A stretch of DNA of 64,000 nt from Xanthostigma xanthostigma (GCA_963575645.1 OY754469.1:49124753-49188752); one strand, 5' to 3'; shown: positions 22,504 to 32,944, numbered from the stretch's first letter. Notes: generated by a model not told the origin, from the letters alone. Numbers and translations are program-made.

Positions 22504-22860
22504 ATTTACAATAGAGCTGTAACAAACCGTATGTATTCGTTACTGAGTAACGGGTGCATCGTCTGACTCGAAGTAACGAATCGTTACTTACAAATTCATT
22601 TCGTTACTCGCATCTGTCGTATACATAACCGCATCAAACGAGTCGAACTGACATGGAGTCAGTTCGACTCGTTTGATCTTGATGCGGTTATACGTTATAC
22701 GAACGAAGTCATACCGTATCACGTATGCGACGCACCTCGATGTGATGGTACATGCTTGATGCCAGAGAACATACACTTCTTGATGCTGTTAGTACATGAT
22801 TGCGTGTCGTATAAAAAGTAACGAGTAACGTAACGATACTTCGGGACAGACTGTGTACTG
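22504..22860. repeat. hAT-like remnant with central palindrome
   Basis: The left part has GAGCTGTAACAAACCG and GTTACTGAGTAACG. The right part has AGTAACGAGTAACGTAACGA and ACTTCGGGACAGACTG. These are the kind of ends seen in insect hAT MITEs. The centre is a palindrome with arms CGCATCAAACGAGTCGAACT and its complement (about 22618-22700). No target duplication seen. Confidence 0.45.
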
Positions 22861-22929
22861 CGAAAAAAGGAACGGGTTAGCGTACGCAATAATTTAAAAT
22901 AAATTAGTGGAAAAATTTAAGAGATCAAA

Positions 22930-23950
22930 AAAAAAAATTGCAAATTTTTAGGTGATTTTCAACAAGCTGTAACTTGGAGAAAAATGATCGTTCAGCAAAT
23001 TTATAAAATAAGAAATTGTAGCTCCAAGTGTCTAGTTTTTGGATCTGGACTTTGAAATGTTTTAGCGTCAGCGGTTTTTGAGCAATCTTAAGAAAAACAC
23101 CGATAAAAGAATTTTCAAAGTTTTTTAGTTTTTTTTTTGTCTACGGACTTGGAAAATTTCTTTTTGACTTAACCACCGTATGGACCGGATAACTTGTTCA
23201 TTTAGCTTCGATTTATTTGTTTAAAGACCTTGATTCGACAACTTCTCGTCTTTGAATCGAAAAGGATCATTTAGTCTTTGATTGTCGATATCTCAGCAAC
23301 CAATGATTGCACAGAAAGAATCGGTTTCGAGAACTTGATTAAATTCTTTACAAGGATTAGTCATTGGTCCTTCGAAAAAAATGTTTTTCCATTCTTTACA
23401 TGAATTTGAAAAAGCAACATAAAAAGGGCTTTTGGTGGTTTTTTGGAAAATCAAGTGCTGAATCAAAAATATCGCGGAAACCACTGATGTTAAGTGTGCC
23501 TTTTACAGTTCAATATACCCACAAAAACCCTACAGAGATCCAGTTGAATCCAGCCAGCCATTTTTTTGTTTTACTCAATTGAATTTTTGAGAAAAATTCT
23601 GTGCAATCATTGGTTGCTGAGATATCTATAAAATCAAAGACAAAATTATCCTTTCCATTTAAAGATCGATTTCTCGGCGAGAAGTGGTCGTATCAAGGTT
23701 TTTCAAAAAAGAAATTAAAGCTGAAAGAACAAGTTATCCGGTCCATATGGCGGTTAAGTGAAAAAAAAATTTCCAAGTCCGTAGACTCAAAAAAAAAAAA
23801 ATTAAAACATTTTTTGTCGGTGGTTTTCTTATCCGCTGATACTACTTCCCGTCGATATATTGAGTAAAACAACCAAACTGCTGCCTGGATTGAATTGAAT
23901 CTCTGTAGGGTTTTTGTGGGTATATTGAGCTTGAAAAGGCACACTTAACA
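22930..23950. repeat. Large degenerate foldback pair
   Basis: About 23100-23330 and 23600-23820 are inverted versions of each other: TCTACGGACTTGGAAAATTT against AAATTTCCAAGTCCGTAGAC, and CTCAGCAACCAATGATTGCA against TGCAATCATTGGTTGCTGAG. A second inverted pair is 23487-23560 against 23881-23950 (ACCCACAAAAACCCTACAGA). The four short ORFs here are shadows of this structure. Confidence 0.75.
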
Positions 23951-24029
23951 TTAGTGGAAAAGAAACCGTGAAACTCATTCGCGAGTTGTATTGTTTTTCT
24001 GAAAAATCGCAATAAAAAAGATCTGCTGC

Positions 24030-24245
24030 ATTGTCGGTTGCATCCCTAGATGATATCGCGCGTCTCCCCGCCTTCGCACGAGAGATAACTAATTGCCGAG
24101 ACATTAAAACACTGTAATTACTCTTATTTCCTATTCCACGGCGCGGCCAAAGCGGGCGGCAGGCGGTTGGGCGGGAGCCGCAGCACACGTTTTCGCGCGA
24201 ACCTAAGGGAGGCGCGAAACGTTGTTAATGAGACACGCTCTAATT
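24030..24245. other. Local GC-rich, CpG-rich island, function unknown
   Basis: Stands out against AT-rich flanks, with GGCGCGGCCAAAGCGGGCGG and GGGCGGGAGCCGC at about 24140-24180. No splice-site or ORF argument supports a gene. It may be the interior of an unrecognised element or a regulatory CpG block. Confidence 0.3.
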
Positions 24246-24529
24246 TAATATATTATATCGTCTGTTTGTGCCGCCACCATCTCTTTCTCTTATTATAATA
24301 ATATTGTTTTCTTTATTCCAACTCTCTTTATCTTGCTTACCGGAGCGGACGAGCACTCCACTTCGAGTTGGTGATGTTATGTTCTTTCCCGCCAACAGAT
24401 ATAATAATCGTTTCATTCTTGGACAAGGATTTACGTATTTTAATAGACCCTCTTTTTTTTCAAGAATATAACGACTATCTACTATATTTATTGGTATAGA
24501 ATGTTTGTTGTATACTCTTTGAGAAACGA

Positions 24530-24780
24530 AAAAGAATCTTTCAATCTACAAAAATATTAAATTAAAAATGAAAATGAGAAGAAAATTTTGATTTTTAATT
24601 TGAGCGCTTTCAGAATTGTTTTTTAATAAAAATCATTAAAATTATCATAGTAACTTAAAAATCTATCACTAAAAAAAAAGAAACAATTCTGAAGATGGAC
24701 TAATTGTCCGAAAGCGCTCAAATTAAAAATAAAAATTTTTCATTTTCATTATATTTCCAAATTTATGTGCATACTTAAAT
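24530..24780. repeat. Penelope-like terminal hairpin with hammerhead-like core
   Basis: Arms AATTTGAGCGCTTTCAGAAT (about 24598-24617) and its complement flank a spacer. The right arm is interrupted by a 19-base insertion that completes CTGAAGA (24689-24695), a GGAC/GTCC stem with loop TAATT, and GAAA (24710-24713). CUGANGA plus GAAA around a stem is the conserved core of the hammerhead ribozyme, a motif known in Penelope-like elements. Activity is not shown. Confidence 0.4.
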
Positions 24781-24810
24781 AATTAATTTAATAATTATTT
24801 AATAATTATT

Positions 24811-24916
24811 GAAAATTATTATCGTTCGCTAATTTTTGATTTATTAATTTTTTAATTTAATAATTATTAAATTAAAAAATTAAAAAATCAAAAACTAGCG
24901 AACGATAATAATTTTC
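24811..24916. repeat. Perfect palindrome of about 106 bp
   Basis: GAAAATTATTATCGTTCGCT reads into its reverse complement after an AT-only centre. There is effectively no loop apart from AATAATTATT. Non-coding. Confidence 0.85.
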
Positions 24917-25251
24917 AGGTTCGTTTGGACGGGATGATTATCCATTTGTACAAACCTATAAATCAGTGTCTCACTGTTGATATTTTCCAAAAACGTATTT
25001 CACTTTTCGTGTTCCTTGGAAATACTTTTAAATAATGTAATGAAATAACAGACCTTTCTTGTATAAATATGTAAAAAAGAAACAAGCAAAAAAATGCTTT
25101 TTTATTCATTGTTTTCTCCTACCCACCGTTATAATTGAACAAAAAGTTATGTTCGTTTTTTTATTTATTCGCTCTTAGTTGGCAGCCATTCTTTAAATAT
25201 GTATCATCAAAAATTTGTTCTTCAAGGACTAGTGCTTTAAAAAACTATTTT
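24917..25251. other. Unassigned stretch
   Basis: No gene or repeat recognised. Confidence 0.5.
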
Positions 25252-25845
25252 TACGCGCTTTATATTAGTTTCACATGTAAGTTTGTATGTATGTATGTAA
25301 GTATGCATGTATGTTTGTTTGTAACATCGTTTGGACTACAGCAAGTGGTTTATTACTATTAGTATGTTATGCCACTACTGTAAGAGCAATCGTTGACCGA
25401 GCGGTCTAAGGCGCTAGTCTTTGCTGACGTCAACTCTCGGAATCACGGGTCGTGGGTTCTAATCCCGTGCACGCCGAAATAAAAAATTTGTTTTTTTTCG
25501 GCAAATTTTTGACAATAAATCGAACTAAAAAGTGGAAAATAAATACCTATAGTTTAAAAAAAACTAAAAAACACGCTTTATATCGAACTAAAAAGTAAAA
25601 AATAATTTTTTAAAAAATAAGCTTAAAACAATAATGAATAAAAAATACAAGTATTATTGTGAAAAAAGCGTGGGGCGCTCGATGTACGAAAATGTGAAAC
25701 AAAGCGCCCCACGCTTTTTTCACAATAATACTTGTGATTTTTTATTCATTATTGTTTTAAGCTTATTTTTAAAAAAATATTTTTTACTTTTTAGTTCGAT
25801 ATAAAGCGAGTTTTTTAGTTTTTTTTTTAAACTAAATTTATTTTT
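25252..25845 (+). mobile_element. tRNA-linked palindromic element, copy 3
   Basis: Full order from GCGCTTTATATTAGTTTCAC through the tRNA-like block to a palindrome (arms about 25595-25680 and 25705-25800), ending ATATAAAGCGAGT. The loop reads GCTCGATGTACGAAAATGTG, opposite to copy 2. Confidence 0.82.
25384..25475 (+). pseudogene. tRNA-like sequence in palindromic element copy 3
   Basis: A-box-like TTGACCGAGCGGTCTAAGGC and B box GGGTTCTAATCCC at about 25454-25466, then GCACGCC. Same relic type as the other three copies. Confidence 0.62.
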
Positions 25846-26445
25846 TAGAACTTGTTCATTGCGAAAAGTTATTATTGAATTGCATAATTCTGGCACTGCT
25901 AATTTTAGAATCGTCCCTGCCAACCAAAGTTCTATAATAACTATGTTTTCGTTCCATTTAATTCTACTTCTGATCAATACTGTAGGCGTTGTATGCAGCT
26001 ATCATTTATTGTTATTATTACCATTATTATTATTATTATACACCTTAATATACGTAGTTACAGTATGGCCAACAGTCAACATAGTGTATAGTAGCTATAG
26101 TGAGAGCTAACATATTATTGCGTTTGCAGAATCGTGACAATACGCTATGAATTTAAATCCCCACTAAGTATGTGAATAATCGCGATAACAGTACCGCTGT
26201 ACGCCGGCATTATAATCCAGGGCTGTCCAATTCGCATTTTAAGTTTTAGCCCTTACAGTGGAGCTATTTATTGCCTGCTTACAAATAATAATCCGGTCTC
26301 GATTCGCTTGCAGACGTGGCTTTATTAGTCACCCTATATATTGGACGAAAAGTAACGGTGATAAAAAGTATTTTTTAAATCATTTAAAATAATAATACTG
26401 ATGATGTCTCAAACGAAACGTTTATTTTTCTAAAAAATTATTATA
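25846..26445. other. Unassigned stretch
   Basis: Contains a TTATTATTATTATTAT-type run near 26015-26040. The two short ORFs on opposite strands have no features. Confidence 0.5.
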
Positions 26446-26690
26446 TCTACACTATAATATGTAAATAGGAAAAGTTTGTAAGTTTGGATGTAAGAAGTAA
26501 TCTCCGAGACTACTCATCCGATTTCAAAATTTTTTTACCAATATTTATAATAGACCTTCAAGATGGATATAGGCTATATATTATCGCGTTAGAATAAAAG
26601 CGCTTTTCGTAGAGACCAGTTTGACAACGTAAGTAGACGAAAAAATGGTGGCAATCTACAATTTTTGGCGAAGCCAGACCGGGCCGATTT
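26446..26690 (+). mobile_element. Helitron-like fragment, copy 1
   Basis: Starts TCTACACTATAATATGTAAA and ends in GACCGGGCCG. It contains AAAGCGCTTTTCGTAGAGAC and AAAATGGTGGCAATCTACA. A related copy at about 45045-45252 ends CGGGCCGCTGGT, close to a CTRGT Helitron end. No ORF. Confidence 0.5.
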
Positions 26691-26726
26691 ATACGTTTAT
26701 TTGGCTGTCTCTTCAAAATTCTTTTA

Positions 26727-27179
26727 CAGTGCAACCTCTTTATAACGAATCTCAAGGGACCAAGCATTTTTTTTCGTTATAAAGACTTTTCGTTACATGG
26801 GGGGAAGAAAGAAAAATAACCAAATTTCACCTAATTAATTTATTCCAAACATAGTCTGTTAACTTTGCCTGACGTTTTTTGCTATGCCAATATTTATTTT
26901 GTATTTTATTAAGTATCATATGCATTTCTTGGGATGTGGTGAAATCTTCATTAAACAATAAGAATTTTTCGATAAAGCATCAAGTGCAAGTTGGTGATGG
27001 TTCAGAATCGTCCTCTTTACGTCTGTAAATATTTGCTGACGCCTAAATATGAACATATTTCTTCGTAATAGAGAATGACTGTTGCGCTATAAAGAGGGTA
27101 AATCAGTCCATTTGTAAAAATTTCGACGTTATAGGGAGTTTTTCGTTATAACGAAGGACGTTATACAGAGGTTACACTG
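26727..27179. mobile_element. Tigger/pogo-type MITE with TA target duplication
   Basis: Left end CAGTGCAACCTCTTTATAAC and right end, reversed, CAGTGTAACCTCTGTATAAC. It is flanked by TA at 26725-26726 and 27180-27181. TTCGTTATA-type motifs lie inside both ends. This is the classic Tigger terminal form. 453 bp, no transposase. Confidence 0.85.
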
Positions 27180-27218
27180 TATTTAAATATTTTAGAATGT
27201 GATTGTATTATAATGAGA

Positions 27219-27803
27219 CTAGAGTGACCTGTGCGAATTATTCGCACTAAATAAGTATAATAATTATCACTTTACAAAATTATTTTATATGATTGCAGGT
27301 ATTCAATTCGTTTCTAATTTTGCACACTGCTTATAACGTTCTTCTTTTTGTTGTATTAGGTACAAGATGAAGCTCAGATGACAGATCGAAGAAATATTTT
27401 ACTAAAATTGTCATATAGAGGCGCAAGTAGCAAAAGCGTTGAGCTAAGCCGTTAGATGTCATCATGCAGCATTGCTGTGACGTTGTTCAGCGTTGCTCGC
27501 TGTTTCAAAATTAAAGCCGTCAGATGGCAGTATGCAGTATTTACAATATGAAGGTCAGATGACAGATCGAAGTGTTAACGTTGTTTCAAAATTAAAGCCG
27601 TCAGATGGCAGACGTTGTTCAGCGTTGCTGTATTTTAATTAATTTACAAAAACAAAAGCAATAATAAATTTTTTAGTTGTCGATGTCAGTAGAGCAAGCA
27701 ATTATCTGTAAAATGAGATATAATTTATGTGGAGAAATTGTGTGCTTTTTTTCTAAAAAGGGAGGCAAACATCTTAACCTTAACGTATTAATATATAATA
27801 TGA
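27219..27803 (-). mobile_element. Non-autonomous Helitron, family E copy 1
   Basis: On the minus strand it begins TCATATTATATATTAATACG and ends with hairpin GTGCGAATAATTCGCAC (complement at 27230-27246), AGGTCACT and CTAG. It sits between A and T, as Helitrons do. The body has repeated CCGTCAGATGGCA and CAGATGACAGATCGAAG blocks, seen here in forward sense on the plus strand. Other copies: 33522-33990, 38297-38875, 49690-50207. Confidence 0.75.
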
Positions 27804-28330
27804 TTTTTCAAACCTCGCATTCACTGATAACTTAATTAAAACAATTATTCAAAGAGCTTACTTAAAGATCACCCAAAGACATCCAGTTGACCATCCCTAT
27901 AGAGCGGCGATATTTTGTCGTCACACTGCTAGTATTATAGTAGTAGGCATTGAGAGTAGAGATAGCGCACAGACACAACGCTGTCGTCGTAGCGGGCGCC
28001 CGGATTTCCGTCGCGACGCGCCATGTTTAGCAAATGAGCATCGCATCGGCGCGCTCTATCATGGAAGAAGAAGTCATCAGCAGTGCTTGAAGCATGGCTA
28101 CGCTCTCGCGCGCGCGATGAACTCAAAACTATGCACGTGGATCCCCCCGGTCTCTGCACTCTTGATTATTATCGTCCGATTTAAGGTGTGATTTAGGGCA
28201 AAGGATGGACATTTAATCAAAGTAATATAGTTCGTTTGTACTTATTAAAATACTGTTGTGCCCTGACCTTGATTCAATCTTTGAACATGGAAAACAGTTC
28301 CGAAATGATATAATTTCTATGAAAAACTTA
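27804..28330. other. Unassigned stretch with GC-rich block
   Basis: About 27950-28130 is CpG-rich (for example GTAGCGGGCGCCCGGATTTC and CTCTCGCGCGCGCGATG). No ORF or splice argument supports a gene. Confidence 0.4.
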
Positions 28331-28332
28331 TT

Positions 28333-28660
28333 AAAGTGAAACTTTTATTCTATCGCCCCGAATTTTTCTGGCCGTCTGTTGCATGTCGCATTACAGGCGG
28401 CCGCGGAGTAGGGGTAAAGTGAAAGGCGCTCGGAGTAGGCGCTCGGTAGTGCAGCCAAGGCCAATATGGCGGCGCCCATGGTTAGCATCAGCTGACCGTG
28501 TAGTATGTATAACACATAGTCAGTCTGTCATGCGGGCAAGTGCTGTACAGTGTTTACATGTTTTTATTCGTGTATTCATGTGAATATTGTTGTTTATAAT
28601 TAATCGTGATGGATAAGTGTCGACAATCCAACGCCTACAATCCAATAAAAGTTTCACTTG
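28333..28660. repeat. Candidate MITE with AAGTGAAACTTTTATT ends and a GC-rich centre
   Basis: AAGTGAAACTTTTATT at about 28334-28349 is inverted as AATAAAAGTTTCACTT at about 28646-28661. The interior is CpG-rich and includes GGCCAATATGGCGGCGCCC. It is an inverted-repeat element by structure; the superfamily is unknown. No second copy in the window. Confidence 0.55.
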
Positions 28661-28661
28661 C

Positions 28662-29387
28662 GTCGTGGTTTCTTAAAACCACACAACTGTTTTTTTATTA
28701 TTTTATGGTAGTGCTTTCAAAATAAACTGGAAGTATGTATCACGCTTCCTGTTTGAATTCGAGCTAGATTTTTATATGTTATTTGGTCTAAATAAGTAAC
28801 ATAAAATCGGGTAAGAAGAGTTTTGTTGATATAGTAGCTATGAAAATCATTAATCCATTACAAAAAAAAATGCTCCACTTAATATGCATACGAACCTCCC
28901 TTGGGAGCACGGACTATGTTGTATTTTATGTGGAACGATTTTCTATAATGCTTTAGTGATTTCCGTAGTTATACCATATCAACAAAATTCATGTATTTAA
29001 ATGAAATTCGCTGTATATAAAAAATAATATTTTTTTGTTTTAACAAAACGGCCTTTACTGTGACAAGCTATTAATAAGGGCTAGATAAAAAAAATATAAG
29101 TATCAAGAAAATTGTTGAACAAGCGTGAAAAATTAAATTTAAAAAAAATCGTTGGGTCCAGTACGATAACTCGATGTGTCCAAATTTAAACTTTTTTGAA
29201 GTCATTGAAAACGCTAAATTTTGACATCCCTAAAAAAGAAATTTACGGATTATTCACAAATTTCCTCAAAAATACGTAAAAACTTCGTCTTTCACTGCCT
29301 TTTTTTTAATCTAACCAATCAGAAATCACATATACACGTCATAACAATTAGTGTAGAATTACTGTATTACTATCTCACTTTGTATAC
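28662..29387. other. Unassigned stretch
   Basis: No gene or repeat partner recognised. Confidence 0.5.
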
Positions 29388-29630
29388 ACGACTCCGTAAT
29401 TGTTTTTTATAGAACTCCCTACAAACGCCCTCCCTTTTTCGCTGCACAAAAAAACGGCATCACATCGACACGACCTCGTAATATTGTTTTATAAAGAACT
29501 CCCCCTAGACGCCTACCCCATTTCACTGCGCAAATAAACGCCATGGCATCGACACGACCCCGTAATGTTTGTTTAAAGAACTCTCCCCAAACGCCTTCCC
29601 CTTTTCACTGCGCAAAAAAAATTATTTTCT
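29388..29630. repeat. Tandem repeat, about three units of 82-84 bp
   Basis: Units start ACGACTCCGTAAT (29388), ACGACCTCGTAAT (29470) and ACGACCCCGTAAT (29554). Each continues through AAGAACTCCC, AAACGCC and TTTCACTGCGCAAA. The units differ by substitutions, so the array is old. Non-coding. Confidence 0.85.
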
Positions 29631-30147
29631 GCACTTAAAACAATACTGTTATATGTTATTTAAAAAAATAATTGTGTATTTCCAATGAATATTTTGCACA
29701 TCGAGTTATAGCACTCTAACCGGTCGATTTTTTACACTTAATTTCGTTTGTTTCATTTATTAATCCCTGTGCATTGTTGGGCGTAGAGTTTTAGAGTAGA
29801 CAAACGAGAACAAATTAGCATGAAACAGAAGAGAGTCACTGCAAGTAGACATTTAATATTTCAACAAGTGAATCCTCAGCGGTGAGCTGTGAATAGGCAG
29901 ATTGTCTTTTGTTTCGTTTATGCTAAAGCTAACACTACACTCACACAAAACTGTTGACTCCACGGGGAAATACACACACAAATGTATTATTATATTTTAG
30001 AATATCTAGTTAGTAAAGCACGGAAGCTGCACGGTTATGTTTTATGTTTTAAAATGATTTAAACGCTTACCGGTAAATTTTACTTAGAGTCATCAAAAAA
30101 TGATAGAATACAAACATAATATATGGAAGGAGGGATCTCATTTTGTA
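29631..30147. other. Unassigned stretch
   Basis: No gene or repeat partner recognised. Confidence 0.5.
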
Positions 30148-30690
30148 GATTATTTTTACACGCTTTATATTAACTTCACTTGTAAGTTTGTATGTATGTT
30201 TGTTTGTAACCTCCGTTTGGACTACAGCAAGTGGTTTATTACTGTAGTATAATATGCCAGCACTGTAACTACAGTGGTTAGCCGTGCGGTCTAAGGCACG
30301 GGTCTTCGCTGACGTCAACTCTCGGAATCACGGGTTGTGGTTCTAATCCCGTCCACGTCGAAATGAAAAAAATGTTTTTTTCGGCAAATTTTTGATAATA
30401 AATCGAACTAAAAAGTGGAAAATAAATATAGTTTAAAAAAAACTAAAAAACACGCTTTATATCAAACTAAAAAGTGAAAAATAAATATAGTTTAAAAAAA
30501 CTAAAAAACACGCTTTATATCGAACAAAAAAGTAAAAAATATTTTTTTTAAAATAAGCTTAAAACAATAATGAATAAAAAATACTAGTATTATTGTGAAA
30601 AAAGCGTGGGGCGCTCGATGTACGAAAATGTGGAACAAAGCGCCCCATGCTTTTTTCACAATAATACTAGTATTTTTTATTAATTTTAAG
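30148..30690 (+). mobile_element. tRNA-linked palindromic element, copy 4 (3' end truncated)
   Basis: Same order as copies 2 and 3, with the tandemly duplicated linker seen in copy 2. The palindrome arms (about 30550-30610 and 30635-30680) share CAATAATACTAGTATT. The right side stops at TTTTTATTAATTTTAAG and the terminal AAAGCGTGT is lost. The loop orientation equals copy 3. Confidence 0.8.
30276..30360 (+). pseudogene. tRNA-like sequence in palindromic element copy 4
   Basis: GGTTAGCCGTGCGGTCTAAG at the A box and GTGGTTCTAATCCC at the B box, then CCACGTC. Closest to copy 1 in the A-box region. A relic without a folded acceptor stem. Confidence 0.62.
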
Positions 30691-31150
30691 TTTTGATATT
30701 GTAATTTCCTTTCTTAATAAATAATTTGGATAAGTACTTAGTTCTATATCGGATGAAACGTTGTACTTACCTACATTAATGATTTGTACAAAAATTATTC
30801 ATAGAGTTAGCTAACTTACCTAATAATTGCGTAATTATAGGTCTGTACAATGTAGTACACCACAGTTAGATACAAAATTAACGATAAGAAAGGTTTTGCT
30901 AGTTTTAAAATTTTCGACATGGGGCATTTCGAGTGAAAATAATCGAACTATTCGATTATTAAAATCTTTCGAGAACCATTAACAATAGAATAAGAATCAT
31001 TCGAATAGCCACCTTTCGATTATTATTTTAAAATCAACAAAATTTCAAACTTCGATATTTTATGTAAAATTAAAATTTAGATATCCCAGGAACAGGAATA
31101 ATTTGGAACGATATGTAGCTATATTAACTTGGTATCGTTTGATTATACCA
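30691..31150. other. Unassigned stretch
   Basis: About 30930-31035 holds a weak inverted repeat around TCGATTATTA/TCGAACTATTCGA. Otherwise nothing recognised. Confidence 0.45.
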
Positions 31151-31153
31151 TAT

Positions 31154-31701
31154 ACAGGGTGAAAAGTATAATTATGTCATGCTCTAGAGGGTGGATAGAG
31201 ATCGCGGAGACAAGCATTTTTAGTATACATGTCCGGAAATGCACCGTTACGGAGTTAGTGCGCCGGGTGGGTAGGCAACCCGTCAAGTAGATTGAATTTC
31301 TCTACCCGGGTGGGTAGGCAACTCGACTGCATGATTAAATGGTAAGTAAGTTGCTCGCTTTCCGAGTTGTGAGTCGCGCGCATCACAGGAGTAGCGCACT
31401 ACGTTGTTCGAGAAAGACGTTTGACAGTGTCAGTCCTGCGTGTTTCATACGGGCTACGTTTTGTGCAACCGATTTCAATTAAGGAACAAAGCCTGACGCG
31501 GCACGGCAGTACTGTCGCCATAACCTTGGTGTCTTGCTACGTAAACCATGAAAATCTACTTGACGACGGGTTGCCTACCCACCCGGCGCACTAACTCCGT
31601 AACGGTGCATTTCCGGACATGGGTTCTTATACTAAAAATGCTTGTCTCCGCGATCTCTATCCACCCTCTAGAGCATGACATAATTATACTTTTCACCCTG
31701 T
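31154..31701. mobile_element. Terminal-inverted-repeat element with ACAGGGTG ends
   Basis: Long arms (about 31154-31295 and 31548-31701) start ACAGGGTGAAAAGTATAATT and match closely. They include CCGTTACGGAGTTAGTGCGC and GGGTGGGTAGGCAAC. The outer flanks are TATAT-like on both sides, consistent with an AT-rich target duplication. The central 250 bp encodes nothing recognisable. ACAGGGTG ends are common in insect DNA transposons, but the superfamily is not settled. Confidence 0.75.
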
Positions 31702-31709
31702 ATATAAAG

Positions 31710-31873
31710 TTCGTTCCAAGCAGCCGCGAACGGTAATAAAACCGTACACAGTCTTGTTACTGCGCAAGACTGTCTTGCGCAGTACCGATTTTTGAGCTAG
31801 TGCGTAAACTAGTCTTGCGCAGTGACAAAACTGTGTACGGTTCTATTACCGTTCGCGGCTGCTTGGAACGAAC
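31710..31873. repeat. Palindrome, arms about 62 bp
   Basis: TTCGTTCCAAGCAGCCGCGA and its complement bound the element. Inside, CTTGCGCAGT repeats in both orientations around a short loop at about 31780-31800. It is directly adjacent to the ACAGGGTG element. Confidence 0.85.
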
Positions 31874-32417
31874 GTATAATAATTACTATATGAAGCATTG
31901 TCTATTTACTCAATGTGCGGTGAGCGAAGGCAACAAAGTGTATCGAAAATATACCTACGTCTCTTTTTTCGAAATAATTCCTTGGTTATTCCGATAATAT
32001 ATTAGCTATCTTTATCAAAAGTTTTATATCTTTATCTATGGCGTTAGCCAATCAGAACCAACGAGCTCTTACGACTTAAATAAAGACAAAAGTATGTGTT
32101 TGCACTCTAATGGTTCGAATGCGATTTTATTCCTATGCAGAGTCAGCAAGTAATAATCTGGCACGTTCGCGGATAAACGATAGTGTGTTGGTTATTATGA
32201 AAGTTCAGTTTACAGATAAAATAAACAAAATACAATAAAAGGCCGCTTTGCTTGTAATTAAATACTTGTACGTGCTCCGTGTAGTAAATTAGCTGAAGCA
32301 TTCAGGTTTATGCATAATACATACATAATACAAGTGTCATGTATGCTGGCAGTTTGCAAGCGAGAAATAATAAAAAAATGGTCGTTGTGCCAAACCTTGT
32401 TGAGCAAATGATATATA
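31874..32417. other. Unassigned stretch
   Basis: No gene or repeat partner recognised. Confidence 0.5.
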
Positions 32418-32420
32418 TAA

Positions 32421-32941
32421 AGGTGGCACTTCACATGGCTATTTGTGTTCGCTATTGGGTGTTTGTTGTATTTGGCAAAATATATGACGTTCAAGACAAA
32501 CATGCAAATAGAGGCAAATACGACCATCCACACATGGCAGTCAAATAGCAAACACACATACATTTGGCAGCAGAACGCAAGGTTCAAAATTCCAGGAATT
32601 TTAGCACTGTTTCATTGTCCCAATTCAGTTTCAGTAGTAATTGTTCCAGTTCTCGCTCACAGTACAGACACAAAAATACTGCACGCCCGTACAGGTTCAC
32701 GGCGCGTGCGCTTCTGAATATGACCATTGTGTGGACGGTTTATTTGCGTATTTGCCTATTTGACTCCTTTGATGTGCCTCGAAAAACCGACAAGCGCACG
32801 GTAACGCGTATTTGGTATTGGCCTTATTTGTCAAATAGGCAAATAAGGCCAACACTTTGTCAAATAGACCTTCCACACTTGGTAATTGTTTGCCAAATAT
32901 GCCAAATACACAAATACAAATAGCCATGTGAAGTGCCGGCA
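32421..32941. mobile_element. PIF/Harbinger-type MITE, copy 1 (empty of the nested element)
   Basis: Ends GGCACTTCACATGGCTATTT are inverted at both sides. TAA at 32418-32420 and 32942-32944 is the 3-bp duplication typical of PIF/Harbinger. 521 bp, non-coding; several overlapping short ORFs are shadows. Copy 2 is at 46514-47866 and contains an extra 842-bp insertion at the position corresponding to about 32750. Confidence 0.85.
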
Positions 32942-32944
32942 TAA

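Noticed and set aside
22588..22776. 62-codon ORF
   Set aside because: It is a by-product of the central palindrome.
23293..24188. Five overlapping ORFs of 63-119 codons
   Set aside because: Two foldback pairs explain the open frames; composition is Lys/Phe-rich with no domain.
24030..24245. CpG-rich block as a host promoter
   Set aside because: GC-box-like words alone, without a splice donor, start-site motif or nearby exon, are not enough.
32339..32942. Five overlapping ORFs of 69-119 codons
   Set aside because: They fall in a non-coding MITE; similar frames in the second copy at 46453-46967 are shared only because the DNA is shared.
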